A stretch of DNA of 8,972 nucleotides. Origin: Syntrophomonadaceae bacterium (GTDB taxonomy: Bacteria > Bacillota > Dethiobacteria > DTU022). A program made the translations under genes and the position numbers. The notes under the pieces were generated by a model. That model saw only the letters and a list, made by a program, of their open reading frames with translations. It searched no databases and was not told the origin of the DNA. The stretch is from assembly GCA_007136055.1 (NCBI GenBank), contig SLHT01000261.1, positions 1 to 8,972 on the forward strand, given 5' to 3'. Below, one piece after another: positions 1 through 7,303 of this stretch. Numbering within the stretch: the stretch's first letter is position 1; each line of letters opens with the position of its first letter.

Positions 1-1
1 A

Positions 2-139
2 CCTACCGGTATATTTTACGATGACAGGGCAAAACGCCCGGGGTTCCGGGAGGCTTTGCTCGGTTCATTAGACCGGCCCCTGGTGGAAGAGGAACTAAAT
101 CCGCTGGCTATAAAAGAAATTATGGAGGAGCATCTTTAA
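2..139 (+). CDS. C-terminal end of an unidentified protein (5' part outside window)
   Basis: An open frame runs from the left edge to a TAA at 137-139 and encodes 45 visible residues, starting PTGIFYDD and ending MEEHL. The composition (amphipathic, charged C-terminal helix) and codon use look like real protein. The family is not secure. The FYD...A...F.EAL...L pattern followed by a VEEEL stretch faintly resembles the C-terminal end of Tm-1-like/UPF0261 ATP-binding proteins, but 45 residues are too few to name it. It converges on the fumarase gene with no gap, so its transcript must end inside or beyond that gene. Confidence 0.55.
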   Translation, partial: PTGIFYDDRAKRPGFREALLGSLDRPLVEEELNPLAIKEIMEEHL

Positions 140-143
140 TTAA
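136..143. other. back-to-back stop codons of convergent genes
   Basis: The palindrome TTAATTAA holds the TAA of the + strand gene (137-139) and, immediately next to it, the TAA of the minus-strand fumarase (140-142). There is no intergenic base, and I see no hairpin followed by a T-run on either strand nearby, so neither gene has a visible intrinsic terminator of its own here. Confidence 0.8.
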
Positions 144-1510
144 GATTCTTTTCCATACACATTTTTAAATATCTCTGCCGCTTTCTCTTTTGTAATCAGC
201 CCCTTTTCAGCAGCCAGTTCAGGGACAGGTATTCCTTTTTCCAAAGATTCCCGGGCCAGTTTTGCTGCCCTGTCATATCCTATCTCGGTTGATAACAAAG
301 TGGCCAGTGAGGGGTTTGATAAGAGCAGTTCCCTGCATCTCTTTTTATTCACACCTATACCTTCAACACACAGCTTTTGAAAATCCGGCAGATAGTTGAT
401 CAGTAATTCCAGCGACTCCAGGATACTGGAGGTCATAACAGGGGTCATAACATTCAGCTCCAGTTGACCAGCCTGTGAAGCTTCAGAAACAGTTGTATGG
501 TTGCCGATTATTTTGAAGCAGAGCATGTTCAGACATTCTGCCATAACAGGGTTAACTTTACCGGGCATGATCGACGAACCGGGCTGCACGGCAGGAAGAA
601 TTATTTCTGCAAGCCCTGTGGTCGGTCCTGAATTAAGCAGCCTTAAATCGTTAGCGATCCGGTTCAGTTCCCTGGCCAGCACGTTCAGATAACCTGAGAA
701 AACAGAAAGCCCGAACCTGCTCTGTAAAGCCTCAAAAGGGTCAGCGGGTTTTCGCAGCGGCAGGACTGTAAGTTCTGAAAGGTAATCTAACACCAGCTCT
801 TTAAACCCTTCAGGCGCATTATCGCCGCTGCCGGTAGCAGTTGAGCCCAGGGGCACCTCCAGCAGGATATCTCTTCCTTCCTTAAGTAAGCCTGCACAAC
901 GTTCCAGAGAAGAGGCGTAAGCGCCGAACTCATCGCCTGCCGTTACAGGGGTCGCATCCATCAGGTGCGTTCTCCCGGATTTGACCACTTCAGAAAATTC
1001 TCCGCTCTTAGCTTTAAATGTTTCCGCCAGGTCATGCAATATTTTCAAGAGCAGCTCAGCTTTCCAGATCACGGCTATATGTGATGCGGTCGGAAAGGTA
1101 TCATTGGTCGACTGAGACATGTTAACATGGTCATTGGGATGAATGAGGCTGTAATCTCCTTTTTTCTTTCCGAGTATTTCCGCCGCCAGGTTGGCCACCA
1201 CTTCATTGACATTCATGTTGAAAGAAGTGCCTGCTCCCGCTTGAAAAACATCAACTATAAACTGATCCGTCAACCTTTCTGCGCGTTCACAGGATTCAAC
1301 TATGATATCTTTTTTGCCTTCTTCGAGCTTTCCGCACTCGGCGTTTGCCCTGGCACAGGCTTTTTTTAACAACAGGTAGGCCTCAATAAAATCAGTCGGA
1401 AAGGTTTTTCCGCTGGCTTTAAAATTATTGAAAGCCCTTCGGGTCTGTGCTCCATAGTAAGCGTTCTCCGGCACTTCTATTGCACCGAGAGTGTCTCTTT
1501 CTATCCTCAT
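140..1510 (-). CDS. fumC: class II fumarate hydratase (fumarase C)
   Basis: A 456-residue enzyme of the fumarase/aspartase superfamily, the usual length. It is predicted to hydrate fumarate reversibly to malate in the cytoplasm as a homotetramer. Seen in the sequence: the N-terminal R..D.LG..EVP..AYYGAQT block, GTSFNMN (94-100), HPNDHVN followed by SQSTND (124-137), GRTHLMDATP (179-188) with the conserved His182, and the superfamily signature GSSIMPGKVNP (311-321), whose serine pair lies on the catalytic loop. Aspartase is the main alternative because the two families share these motifs. The TFPTA after SQSTND and DATP after GRTHL are more fumarase-like, and the partnership with sdhAB favours fumarase. 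The ATG at 1510 has GAGGAGGT 6 bases upstream and overlaps the sdhB stop (ATGA), so it is the third, probably coupled gene of the operon. Confidence 0.85.
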   Translation of the reverse strand: MRIERDTLGAIEVPENAYYGAQTRRAFNNFKASGKTFPTDFIEAYLLLKKACARANAECGKLEEGKKDIIVESCERAERLTDQFIVDVFQAGAGTSFNMNVNEVVANLAAEILGKKKGDYSLIHPNDHVNMSQSTNDTFPTASHIAVIWKAELLLKILHDLAETFKAKSGEFSEVVKSGRTHLMDATPVTAGDEFGAYASSLERCAGLLKEGRDILLEVPLGSTATGSGDNAPEGFKELVLDYLSELTVLPLRKPADPFEALQSRFGLSVFSGYLNVLARELNRIANDLRLLNSGPTTGLAEIILPAVQPGSSIMPGKVNPVMAECLNMLCFKIIGNHTTVSEASQAGQLELNVMTPVMTSSILESLELLINYLPDFQKLCVEGIGVNKKRCRELLLSNPSLATLLSTEIGYDRAAKLARESLEKGIPVPELAAEKGLITKEKAAEIFKNVYGKES

Positions 1511-2244
1511 TTCCCTACCTCCTCATTTTTCAGGAGTTTTCTTGCTCTGCCGATCGCTGCATTCGGGGGAACACCCTTTGGGCAGACTTTCCTACAATTA
1601 GTGTAAAAATCGCATGCCCACCAACCGGCCTCATTATCAGCAAGTGATAACCTTTTTATGCCGTTCGGTTCTCTTGGATCGAGATAAAACCGGAACAGTT
1701 TTGCCAGGGCAGCCGGGCCGGGATAACCGTTCACCTCGTTTACTACCGGGCATACGCTCCAGCACAGGGCGCACAATATACAATTTGTATATTTTTCCAG
1801 TTCTCTGCTTTCATCTTTTCCCACCAGGTGTTCTTTTTCAGGATGATTATTATTTTCTTTCAATACCGGTACCAGTTTTCGGTACTCTCCAAAAAATGGT
1901 TCCCAATCGACAATTAAATCTCTGATTACAGGCAGTTTTGGGGCCGGTTCTAAAAGAATCCCCCCAGCGGGCAGCTCTGTTTTAGAGGGCAGAGAAACGT
2001 AGCCGCCATTTTTCAGATCAGTAACCCTCGATAACGGTGTCTTACAGGCAAGTACCGGCCTTCCGTTGGCCAGGACGGCACAGCTTCCACAAATCGCACC
2101 GCGGCAGGAATAACGAAAAGCCAGGGTTTGGTCAATATTTTCCTGGATCCGGAAGAGCAGTTCCAACACTGTCATCCCATCTGAAATTTCAACATTATAA
2201 TCATCATATCTTTCGCCTTTATCTCTGTGAATGCGTACGATCAT
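1507..2244 (-). CDS. sdhB: succinate dehydrogenase/fumarate reductase iron-sulfur subunit
   Basis: A 245-residue electron-transfer subunit that passes electrons between the FAD of SdhA and a quinone or other partner. The N-terminal ferredoxin-like domain carries the [2Fe-2S] cysteines 47, 52, 55 and 67 (CRGAICGSC, then C67). The C-terminal helical domain carries C155, C158, C161 and C165 (CILCALCWSVCP) and C211, C217 and C221. By family analogy 155, 158, 161 and 221 bind [4Fe-4S], and 165, 211 and 217 bind [3Fe-4S]. The set is complete. There is no C-terminal CCG cysteine domain, so it is not of the thiol:fumarate reductase/HdrB-fused type. The ATG at 2244 shares its A with the last base of the sdhA TAA (TAATG), and a GGGGG stretch lies about 10 bases upstream. 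The stop overlaps fumC by 4 bases. It could equally be called FrdB; direction of catalysis is not readable. Confidence 0.92.
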   Translation of the reverse strand: MIVRIHRDKGERYDDYNVEISDGMTVLELLFRIQENIDQTLAFRYSCRGAICGSCAVLANGRPVLACKTPLSRVTDLKNGGYVSLPSKTELPAGGILLEPAPKLPVIRDLIVDWEPFFGEYRKLVPVLKENNNHPEKEHLVGKDESRELEKYTNCILCALCWSVCPVVNEVNGYPGPAALAKLFRFYLDPREPNGIKRLSLADNEAGWWACDFYTNCRKVCPKGVPPNAAIGRARKLLKNEEVGK

Positions 2245-3944
2245 TAATAGCCATCCCCCTTTACGGGAAACAAACCTAACTTCACAGGAGAAAAATCAAT
2301 CGATCGCTTCTGTCCCTTATCTGTTTTTATTAGCGTATGTTTAAGATACTGATCATCGCTGCGGTCCGGGAAATCCGTTCTGAAATGGGACCCCCTGCTT
2401 TCTTTTCTCTCGATAGCCGATACAGCCACCACCTCCGCAATATCGAGCATATAACCCAGCTCCAGAACCCTGACCAAAGATTGATTAAAGACCTTTCCGC
2501 TGCCTTTTACGACAATCTGCTTATACCTCTTTCCCAGATCATTTAAGCTGCGCAATCCTTCATTCATACTATCTTCATCTCTGAAAATACCAAACCTATC
2601 AAACATTGTTTTTTTCATTTCACTCATCAGGGTGGCAAAGCCTTCCCCTTTATTGTTTAATAAGCCTTGAAGCCTGTTTATTTCCCGGGACATAACATCT
2701 TTAACAGCAGAAACATGTTCGCCATTACGTTCATTGCAAGCCTTTTTGCCTACTTTTTTACCGAACACCAGCGTATCTAAAAGTGAATTGCCCCCCAGCC
2801 GGTTTGCGCCATGAACGGAAATACAGGCACACTCACCCACTGCATAAAGGCCCTTTACACCGGTTTCGCCATCTATGCCGACATCAATGCCTCCCATAGA
2901 ATAATGTTGTCCCGGCTGTACAGGTATGGGAACTTCTACAGGATCCAGGTCCGCAAAGTCCATGGCTATTTGCCGGATACCCGGCAAGCGTTCCTTGATT
3001 TTTTCAGCCCCCAGATGCCGGAGATCCAGATGAACATATCCGCCGTCAAAACCGAGTCCTGCTTCTATTTCTTTCATTATCGAGCGCGCGACTATATCCC
3101 TGGGCGCAAGTTCATTTGCCTGTGGGGCGAACCTGGCCATAAACCGGTCGCCCTCTGAATTAACCAGGTATGCTCCCTCGCCCCTGGCGCCTTCACTGAT
3201 CAGGATATTTGAACCGTAAAGCGTTGTGGGATGAAACTGGACAAACTCCATATCTTTCAGCTGCGCTCCGGCATTACAGGCCAGCGCCATGCCGTCGGCA
3301 GTATTGATAAGGGAATTGGTAGAATGATCATAAATCATCCCGTACCCGCCGGTAGCCAGGATTAATGAATTGGAGGCAAATCCGTACACTTTTCCGGACT
3401 GGAGATCTAACGTGATACAGCCCCGGCAGATCTCTTCATCTACAACCAGCGAGGTCACGAAATACTCATTATAAAACTTAATGCCCCTTGAATTGGCCTG
3501 CTCAAAAAGGGTGTTCAAAAGATTATGCCCGGTTCTGTCGGCAGCATAACAGGTTCTGGGCACACCGGCTCCCCCAAAAGGCCTCTGAGCTATCCTGCCT
3601 TCCTTATTTCTAGAAAATACGGTACCCCAGTGTTCGAGTTCCAAAACTGTTTCAGGCGCTTCCCTGCAGAGCACCTCTACCGCATCCTGGTCAGCCAGGT
3701 AAACCGATCCCTTGATGGTATCGAAAGCATGCTTCTCCCAGGTATCATCTTTTGCTGCGGGGGAGTTGCCCAGCGCTGCATTGATCCCTCCCTGGGCGGC
3801 AACCGAGTGAGAACGCAGGGGATATACTTTGGATACCACGGCTGTATCTGCACCGCAGTCACAGGCTTCTACAGCAGCCCTGAGTCCGGCCAGGCCCCCT
3901 CCGATGACGATGACATCATGCCGGTAAATATCCTTTTCACCCAT
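2244..3944 (-). CDS. sdhA: succinate dehydrogenase/fumarate reductase flavoprotein subunit
   Basis: A 566-residue catalytic subunit that interconverts succinate and fumarate using covalently bound FAD. Numbered from ATG 3944: dinucleotide-binding IGGGLAGLRAA (14-24); RSHSVAAQGG with His46, the expected site of covalent FAD attachment; FHPTTL with His238; LAPRD with Arg282, the likely proton-transfer arginine; HYSMGGI with His347; and the FAD-binding stretch GECACISVHGANRLGGNS starting near 370. The C-terminal ESRG.H.R.D.P.R block is typical. Gln51 in AAQGG matches succinate dehydrogenases; E. coli FrdA has Glu there. This hints at a succinate-oxidising enzyme but does not prove it. The frame is open to a TTG at 3953, but AAAGGGG abuts that TTG and sits 9 bases before ATG 3944, so the ATG is chosen. 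First gene of sdhAB-fumC; no anchor gene precedes it. Confidence 0.93.
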   Translation of the reverse strand: MGEKDIYRHDVIVIGGGLAGLRAAVEACDCGADTAVVSKVYPLRSHSVAAQGGINAALGNSPAAKDDTWEKHAFDTIKGSVYLADQDAVEVLCREAPETVLELEHWGTVFSRNKEGRIAQRPFGGAGVPRTCYAADRTGHNLLNTLFEQANSRGIKFYNEYFVTSLVVDEEICRGCITLDLQSGKVYGFASNSLILATGGYGMIYDHSTNSLINTADGMALACNAGAQLKDMEFVQFHPTTLYGSNILISEGARGEGAYLVNSEGDRFMARFAPQANELAPRDIVARSIMKEIEAGLGFDGGYVHLDLRHLGAEKIKERLPGIRQIAMDFADLDPVEVPIPVQPGQHYSMGGIDVGIDGETGVKGLYAVGECACISVHGANRLGGNSLLDTLVFGKKVGKKACNERNGEHVSAVKDVMSREINRLQGLLNNKGEGFATLMSEMKKTMFDRFGIFRDEDSMNEGLRSLNDLGKRYKQIVVKGSGKVFNQSLVRVLELGYMLDIAEVVAVSAIERKESRGSHFRTDFPDRSDDQYLKHTLIKTDKGQKRSIDFSPVKLGLFPVKGDGY

Positions 3945-3953
3945 CTTTACCAA

Positions 3954-3960
3954 CCCCTTT
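3954..3960 (-). promoter_or_regulatory. ribosome-binding site that decides the sdhA start
   Basis: AAAGGGG on the minus strand lies directly against the TTG at 3953 (no room for initiation) but 9 bases upstream of ATG 3944. This supports the shorter SdhA. Confidence 0.6.
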
Positions 3961-4035
3961 ACCTGGCGATAAGCATACCTGCTCTAAACAGAAAGTTCGA
4001 CAGGCAGGGATGACATCCTCTACAGTATAAAAAAC

Positions 4036-4041
4036 ATTATA
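4036..4041 (-). promoter_or_regulatory. possible -10 box of the sdhA-sdhB-fumC operon
   Basis: A perfect TATAAT reads on the minus strand about 92 bases upstream of the sdhA ATG, in the AT-rich divergent region. No good -35 hexamer lies 16-18 bases further up (only a weak TTTATA), so the assignment is tentative. The region 3954-4188 contains no credible gene; it holds the leaders of the two divergent transcripts. I see no riboswitch or clear operator in it. Confidence 0.35.
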
Positions 4042-4127
4042 AACAGGCAGTTGAAAGGCTATAAAAACAGATTTAATTTAACATCAATACCAATGAGCGG
4101 CTTTCCTGCAAGCATGCGGCGTCTTTA

Positions 4128-4136
4128 TGGTATAAT
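4128..4136 (+). promoter_or_regulatory. extended -10 promoter of the universal stress protein gene
   Basis: TGGTATAAT is a perfect -10 hexamer preceded by the extended TGn element. No -35 box is obvious, as is common with extended -10 promoters. It would start transcription near 4143, about 45 bases before the GTG at 4189, leaving room for the ribosome-binding site. It also puts the in-frame ATG at 4141 at or outside the transcript start. Confidence 0.5.
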
Positions 4137-4188
4137 TATCATGAAAGTTGTTAATTGTAGCAGTATTAAAATTAAGGGAGATATTTTC

Positions 4189-4653
4189 GTGAAGATTTTA
4201 GTTTGCACAGACGGTTCGGAACACAGCCGATTTGCTGTAGAAAAAGCCGCCCTAATTGCCGAGGGTTCTAATTTCGATGAGGTTACAATCATCCATGTCG
4301 ATGAAGAAGAGCAGATCTACACTGCATTACCATGGGGAGAGGGGTACGTTCCATCAGAAAATGAAATGAATAAATACAGAAATATGCTGAAAGAGCGAAA
4401 AGAAGAAAGAAAAAAGTTCCTATCCGCCGCCCTGCAGGTTTTTGAAGAAAAAAATATTAAAGCAAGGATAATTTTAGAAGACGGGCATCCCGCCCAAACC
4501 ATTGTAAGCGTTGCTTCCGACGAAGGATTTGATATGATAGTGATCGGCAGCAGGGGATATGGCGGTTTAAAGAGATTACTCCTGGGCAGTGTAAGCAATA
4601 CTGTCGTTCAGGAAGCAAAAAATTGCTGTGTGGTTGTTGTAAAGCATGATTAA
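4189..4653 (+). CDS. universal stress protein, UspA family, ATP-binding type
   Basis: A 154-residue single-domain cytoplasmic protein, the usual Usp length. It starts with the first strand KILVCTDGS, with Asp8 at the nucleotide pocket. Near the C-terminus it has GSRG (120-123), nine residues, then GS (133-134), an exact match to the G-2x-G-9x-G-S/T motif of ATP-binding Usp proteins such as MJ0577. A charged lysine/glutamate-rich helix (about 60-90) lies between. The frame is open back to 4051, but GTG 4189 has GGGAG 8 bases upstream, makes the protein begin at the family's first beta-strand, and lies downstream of the likely promoter. It is transcribed divergently from sdhA. Usp proteins are generally linked to stress survival and energy limitation; the specific role here is unknown. 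Confidence 0.9.
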   Translation: MKILVCTDGSEHSRFAVEKAALIAEGSNFDEVTIIHVDEEEQIYTALPWGEGYVPSENEMNKYRNMLKERKEERKKFLSAALQVFEEKNIKARIILEDGHPAQTIVSVASDEGFDMIVIGSRGYGGLKRLLLGSVSNTVVQEAKNCCVVVVKHD

Positions 4654-4695
4654 GGGTTAATTGTGCTGAGCAGATAAATACGGCGGAAAAGATTC

Positions 4696-4984
4696 ATGGC
4701 AAAGGTTAAAACGAAAACTATGCGCACAAATAATGCGGCAATCAAGCCATGTCCTATTTATAAAGATCAATGTTCCTTCAGAAAGGCTCTTTTCTTATGG
4801 GCGCCGTGACATAATGATGCTGCTTCATGAAACAGTATCCGCCATAGAAAATGCAGCGCTTCAGCTTGGCTATTCTAAAGCCGATGACCCTCACATTATC
4901 AATGCGAGACTACGGTCAGATCCCCGAAACCTGCCGGTCATGATGGGTAATGATCCAGCTATCCATGTTTTTGCCTCGCTGTGA
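4696..4984 (+). pseudogene. two short overlapping frames, possible decayed gene
   Basis: The 359 bases between the Usp stop and the end of the permease gene hold no recognisable complete gene. One frame (4696-4809) encodes 37 residues beginning MAKVKTKTM and containing CPIYKDQC; it stops at a TGA. A second frame, +1 relative to it (4733-4984), encodes up to 83 residues ending NDPAIHVFASL, with a plausible helix HETVSAIENAALQLGY. A single frameshift near 4800 would join them into about 95 residues. The AIENAALQLG stretch recalls the helix of nitroreductase-like flavoproteins, but too weakly to name. Neither frame has a strong ribosome-binding site. A short orphan protein or non-coding sequence are alternatives. 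I see no terminator hairpin, tRNA or repeat here. Confidence 0.25.
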
Positions 4985-5012
4985 TTATTTGGCCTTTTAA
5001 AAAATAAATATA

Positions 5013-6062
5013 CTAAACCAGGATCCTTTTTTTCAGTAAAAGCAAGAACGGTACCAGGGCCAGGGTTATGGCCACGGCAATCAGCATTTCAAGCCAGACC
5101 GAGCTTAAGGGTTCGCCCATCACTGACACTTCCCAGATCGGACTGATAATCCAGTAGAGAGGGAAGAGTTTGGCAATCCACTGCGGCCATTCAGGAAAGA
5201 TGTAAAACACAACGGGAATAAATAAGAATATGCCGAGGCTTTTGATCAGTGTAAAGAGCATGATTGCTGTTTTCGAATATATGCCGATCAGCAGGCCGAG
5301 CATGGCGGTAAGAGCAGCGGCGATCATGATCACCACCATTACTTCAAACGGGCGCGGCCCGAAAGCCTGGTTTAAGAGCAAAGTTACAGATGCCAGAAAA
5401 ACTGCGAAAATGAAGCCGAGAAGCCATTTGGCAGCAAGTACTTCATTGGTCCTGGCTGCTGTAACCAGCATCGCGGTAAGCGTTCCATTTTCTTTTTCCT
5501 CAACAAGGCTCGAGCTTGGCACCCAGATTCCGGCCATAACCAGGGCATAGAAAACAATTACCGGAACCAGCCTGATCGATATGGGCAAACCGGTTTCGCC
5601 GAAGTAAACCATTTCAATGTCAACGGGAACTTCACTGCCTTCGATGTCCCGGATTAGTTCGATGGTTGTTACGCTAATGATAATCCTGTTTGAGGCCAGG
5701 CTTTCTCCACTGAGGTAGAATTCGAGCACCGGTTTTTCTCCGGACTGCACTGCCTGATCAAAACCAGCAGTGAGCACCAGCCCCGCATCAAGGTCATGTT
5801 CCTCAACCTTTTCGGTTAAAGCTTCCACATCCTTAAAGATTGTAACTTCAAAGCCTTCCATGTCCCGGACTGCAGCCGTCACGGCTGAGTCACCCAGATC
5901 AACAATTCCCATCCTCGGTTTTGGTTCAAAAAGCGAGCCGAAAGCAAACTGAAAGAGAAGTGTTAAGGCAAAAGGCATGAGCAACGCCCAGATAAAAAAT
6001 GATTTCCGCGGCCCGACTGAAAAATCTTTAAGCAGGATTCTTAATACGCGTTTTATATTCAC
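5013..6062 (-). CDS. ABC-2 type transporter permease (second permease)
   Basis: A 349-residue integral membrane protein of the ABC-2 family. A cytoplasmic amphipathic N-terminus is followed by a first membrane segment (about 22-43), an extracytoplasmic domain (about 45-160), and then five more segments (about 162-182, 212-231, 240-262, 267-290, 324-343). Between segments two and three lies VEEKENGTLTAML (187-199), the conserved E-K-E/G-T coupling region expected to contact the ATPase. An ATG-started frame is open from 6122, but that lies inside the preceding gene. GTG 6062 overlaps its TGA as GTGA and has AGAGGAAGGTG about 8 bases upstream, so GTG is chosen. It is the last gene of the transporter operon; no intrinsic terminator is visible after it. 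It probably pairs with the preceding, non-identical permease. Confidence 0.85.
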   Translation of the reverse strand: MNIKRVLRILLKDFSVGPRKSFFIWALLMPFALTLLFQFAFGSLFEPKPRMGIVDLGDSAVTAAVRDMEGFEVTIFKDVEALTEKVEEHDLDAGLVLTAGFDQAVQSGEKPVLEFYLSGESLASNRIIISVTTIELIRDIEGSEVPVDIEMVYFGETGLPISIRLVPVIVFYALVMAGIWVPSSSLVEEKENGTLTAMLVTAARTNEVLAAKWLLGFIFAVFLASVTLLLNQAFGPRPFEVMVVIMIAAALTAMLGLLIGIYSKTAIMLFTLIKSLGIFLFIPVVFYIFPEWPQWIAKLFPLYWIISPIWEVSVMGEPLSSVWLEMLIAVAITLALVPFLLLLKKRILV

Positions 6063-7303
6063 AACGCATTCACCTTCCTCTTTAAAACAAGTAGCCCAAC
6101 GCCGTAGAGAACCAGGGTCCATAGACCAGCATAAACAAGATATTCTGCTGAATCAGACCAGAGCGCTTCGTGGATTGTAACATCATAGAGCAGCCTGACA
6201 ATGGGGTAGCTGGGCAGCATCCTGACCCATGCTGCTACAGATCCGGGAAAAAGCACTGCAAAAGAGGGAATCATGAGCGGTATTAAAAACAGAAAACTGA
6301 ACATCAGCTGGCCGATAAAATCTTTCCCTGCGGACCCGACAAGCATGGCTACTGCAGTGAAAAGCAGTGAACCAAGCAGCACTATTACCAAAAGCAGCGG
6401 CCAGTTGGCAGCAGTAAACGCTCCGACAAAGGCAAGGACTATCACTGCCTGCCCCATGGCCAGGGTGGTGCCGAAGATGGTCTTGGCCAACAGGAAATGC
6501 CAGGCGCGCATCGGTGTGACCATCAGGGCAGTAACTGTACGCTGTAAAACTTCATTTGAAATCAGCGAAGCGAGGGCAAATGTTTCCATCATTAAGATAA
6601 AGAAGGCAATAAGCGGTCTCATCCTGTCCCGCATTGAAATTTGATCGCCCATCCGGTCCTGCCCGAGAATGATCATTTCCCCGGCAGGCAGTTCAACGGG
6701 CAGTTCGTGCCCGGCCAGCTGGTAAACCATTTCACGGATGAAACCCTGCATGGCGCCCCTGATTTCTTCGGGCACCGCGGCATCGGCATAAACAGTAACT
6801 ACCGGTTTTTCGCCAAGCACTGCATCGCTTAAAAAAGAAAGCGGAAAGGACATGCCGATATCGAGGTTTACCCTCGTAGTATTATCCGGAGCCTTTTGAT
6901 CACTACTCGGATCAAGGGTTAAAAATTGGCCCTGATCAGTCCTGTAGACTTCCAGCTCCCCGCTGACTGCTTTTTTTAATTGTTCCTCATCTTCAAATTC
7001 TACCAGGGCCAGCCCTTCTTCTTCAAAGGCGGAGTCAATCTCGTCAAATTCTTCTAAGAGCTGCGGGGGGACACCTTGGGCCTGCAGCGTTTCCCTGCCT
7101 TCGCTTAACAGCTCATTCAGTGGAGGCGAAATGGCAAAGTTAATATCTTCGTCTATCGTATCGGGCACCAGCCAGAAAATGGCCACAAAGAAGACCAGGC
7201 TCAGCACGGTAAGAAAAAGGTAGATCATATTGCGGCTGTAAACCCGAATATCTTTCTTTAAAATGGCCAGGAGAAGCCCTCTATTAGAGACTGTCTTTTT
7301 CAC
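6059..7303 (-). CDS. ABC-2 type transporter permease (first permease)
   Basis: A 414-residue membrane protein with the same layout as its neighbour: membrane segment about 26-46, a large extracytoplasmic domain (about 47-228), then segments near 229-248, 270-295, 301-323, 333-353 and 387-407, and a lysine/arginine-rich C-terminal tail. NEVLQRTVTALMVTP (250-264) is the ABC-2 coupling motif. The extracytoplasmic domain is markedly acidic around 83-117 (clusters of Glu and Asp) and about 65 residues longer than that of the partner, so the two permeases are not duplicates. The GTG start at 7303 overlaps the ATPase TGA (GTGA), with GGGGG 8 bases upstream, and indicates translational coupling. The substrate is unknown; antibiotic, ion-linked or lipid export systems of the NatA/DrrA type are the closest comparison. 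Confidence 0.88.
   Translation of the reverse strand: MKKTVSNRGLLLAILKKDIRVYSRNMIYLFLTVLSLVFFVAIFWLVPDTIDEDINFAISPPLNELLSEGRETLQAQGVPPQLLEEFDEIDSAFEEEGLALVEFEDEEQLKKAVSGELEVYRTDQGQFLTLDPSSDQKAPDNTTRVNLDIGMSFPLSFLSDAVLGEKPVVTVYADAAVPEEIRGAMQGFIREMVYQLAGHELPVELPAGEMIILGQDRMGDQISMRDRMRPLIAFFILMMETFALASLISNEVLQRTVTALMVTPMRAWHFLLAKTIFGTTLAMGQAVIVLAFVGAFTAANWPLLLVIVLLGSLLFTAVAMLVGSAGKDFIGQLMFSFLFLIPLMIPSFAVLFPGSVAAWVRMLPSYPIVRLLYDVTIHEALWSDSAEYLVYAGLWTLVLYGVGLLVLKRKVNAL

Noticed and set aside
140..1510. Aspartate ammonia-lyase instead of fumarase
   Set aside because: Shared superfamily motifs allow it, but TFPTA and GRTHLMDATP are more fumarase-like and the gene is third in an operon with sdhAB. 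It remains the main alternative.
3945..3953. TTG at 3953 as the sdhA start
   Set aside because: The AAAGGGG site touches this TTG directly but is 9 bases from ATG 3944, and the extra three residues add nothing to the family fold.
4051..4079. TTGAAA followed 17 bases later by TAATTT as a + strand promoter for the stress protein
   Set aside because: The -10 match is poor, and the extended TGGTATAAT at 4128-4136 is far better and closer to the gene.
4051..4188. N-terminal extension of the universal stress protein (ATG 4051 or 4141)
   Set aside because: The extension does not match the family, lies upstream of or over the likely promoter, and the only good ribosome-binding site precedes GTG 4189.
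4985..5040. Intrinsic terminator after the permease operon
   Set aside because: A run of T/A is present, but the only stem (TTATTT/AAATAA) is AT-only and not followed by a T-tract in the right place.
6063..6122. ATG 6122 as the start of the second permease
   Set aside because: It lies wholly inside the first permease gene; GTG 6062 has the better ribosome-binding site and forms the GTGA overlap seen at the other junction.
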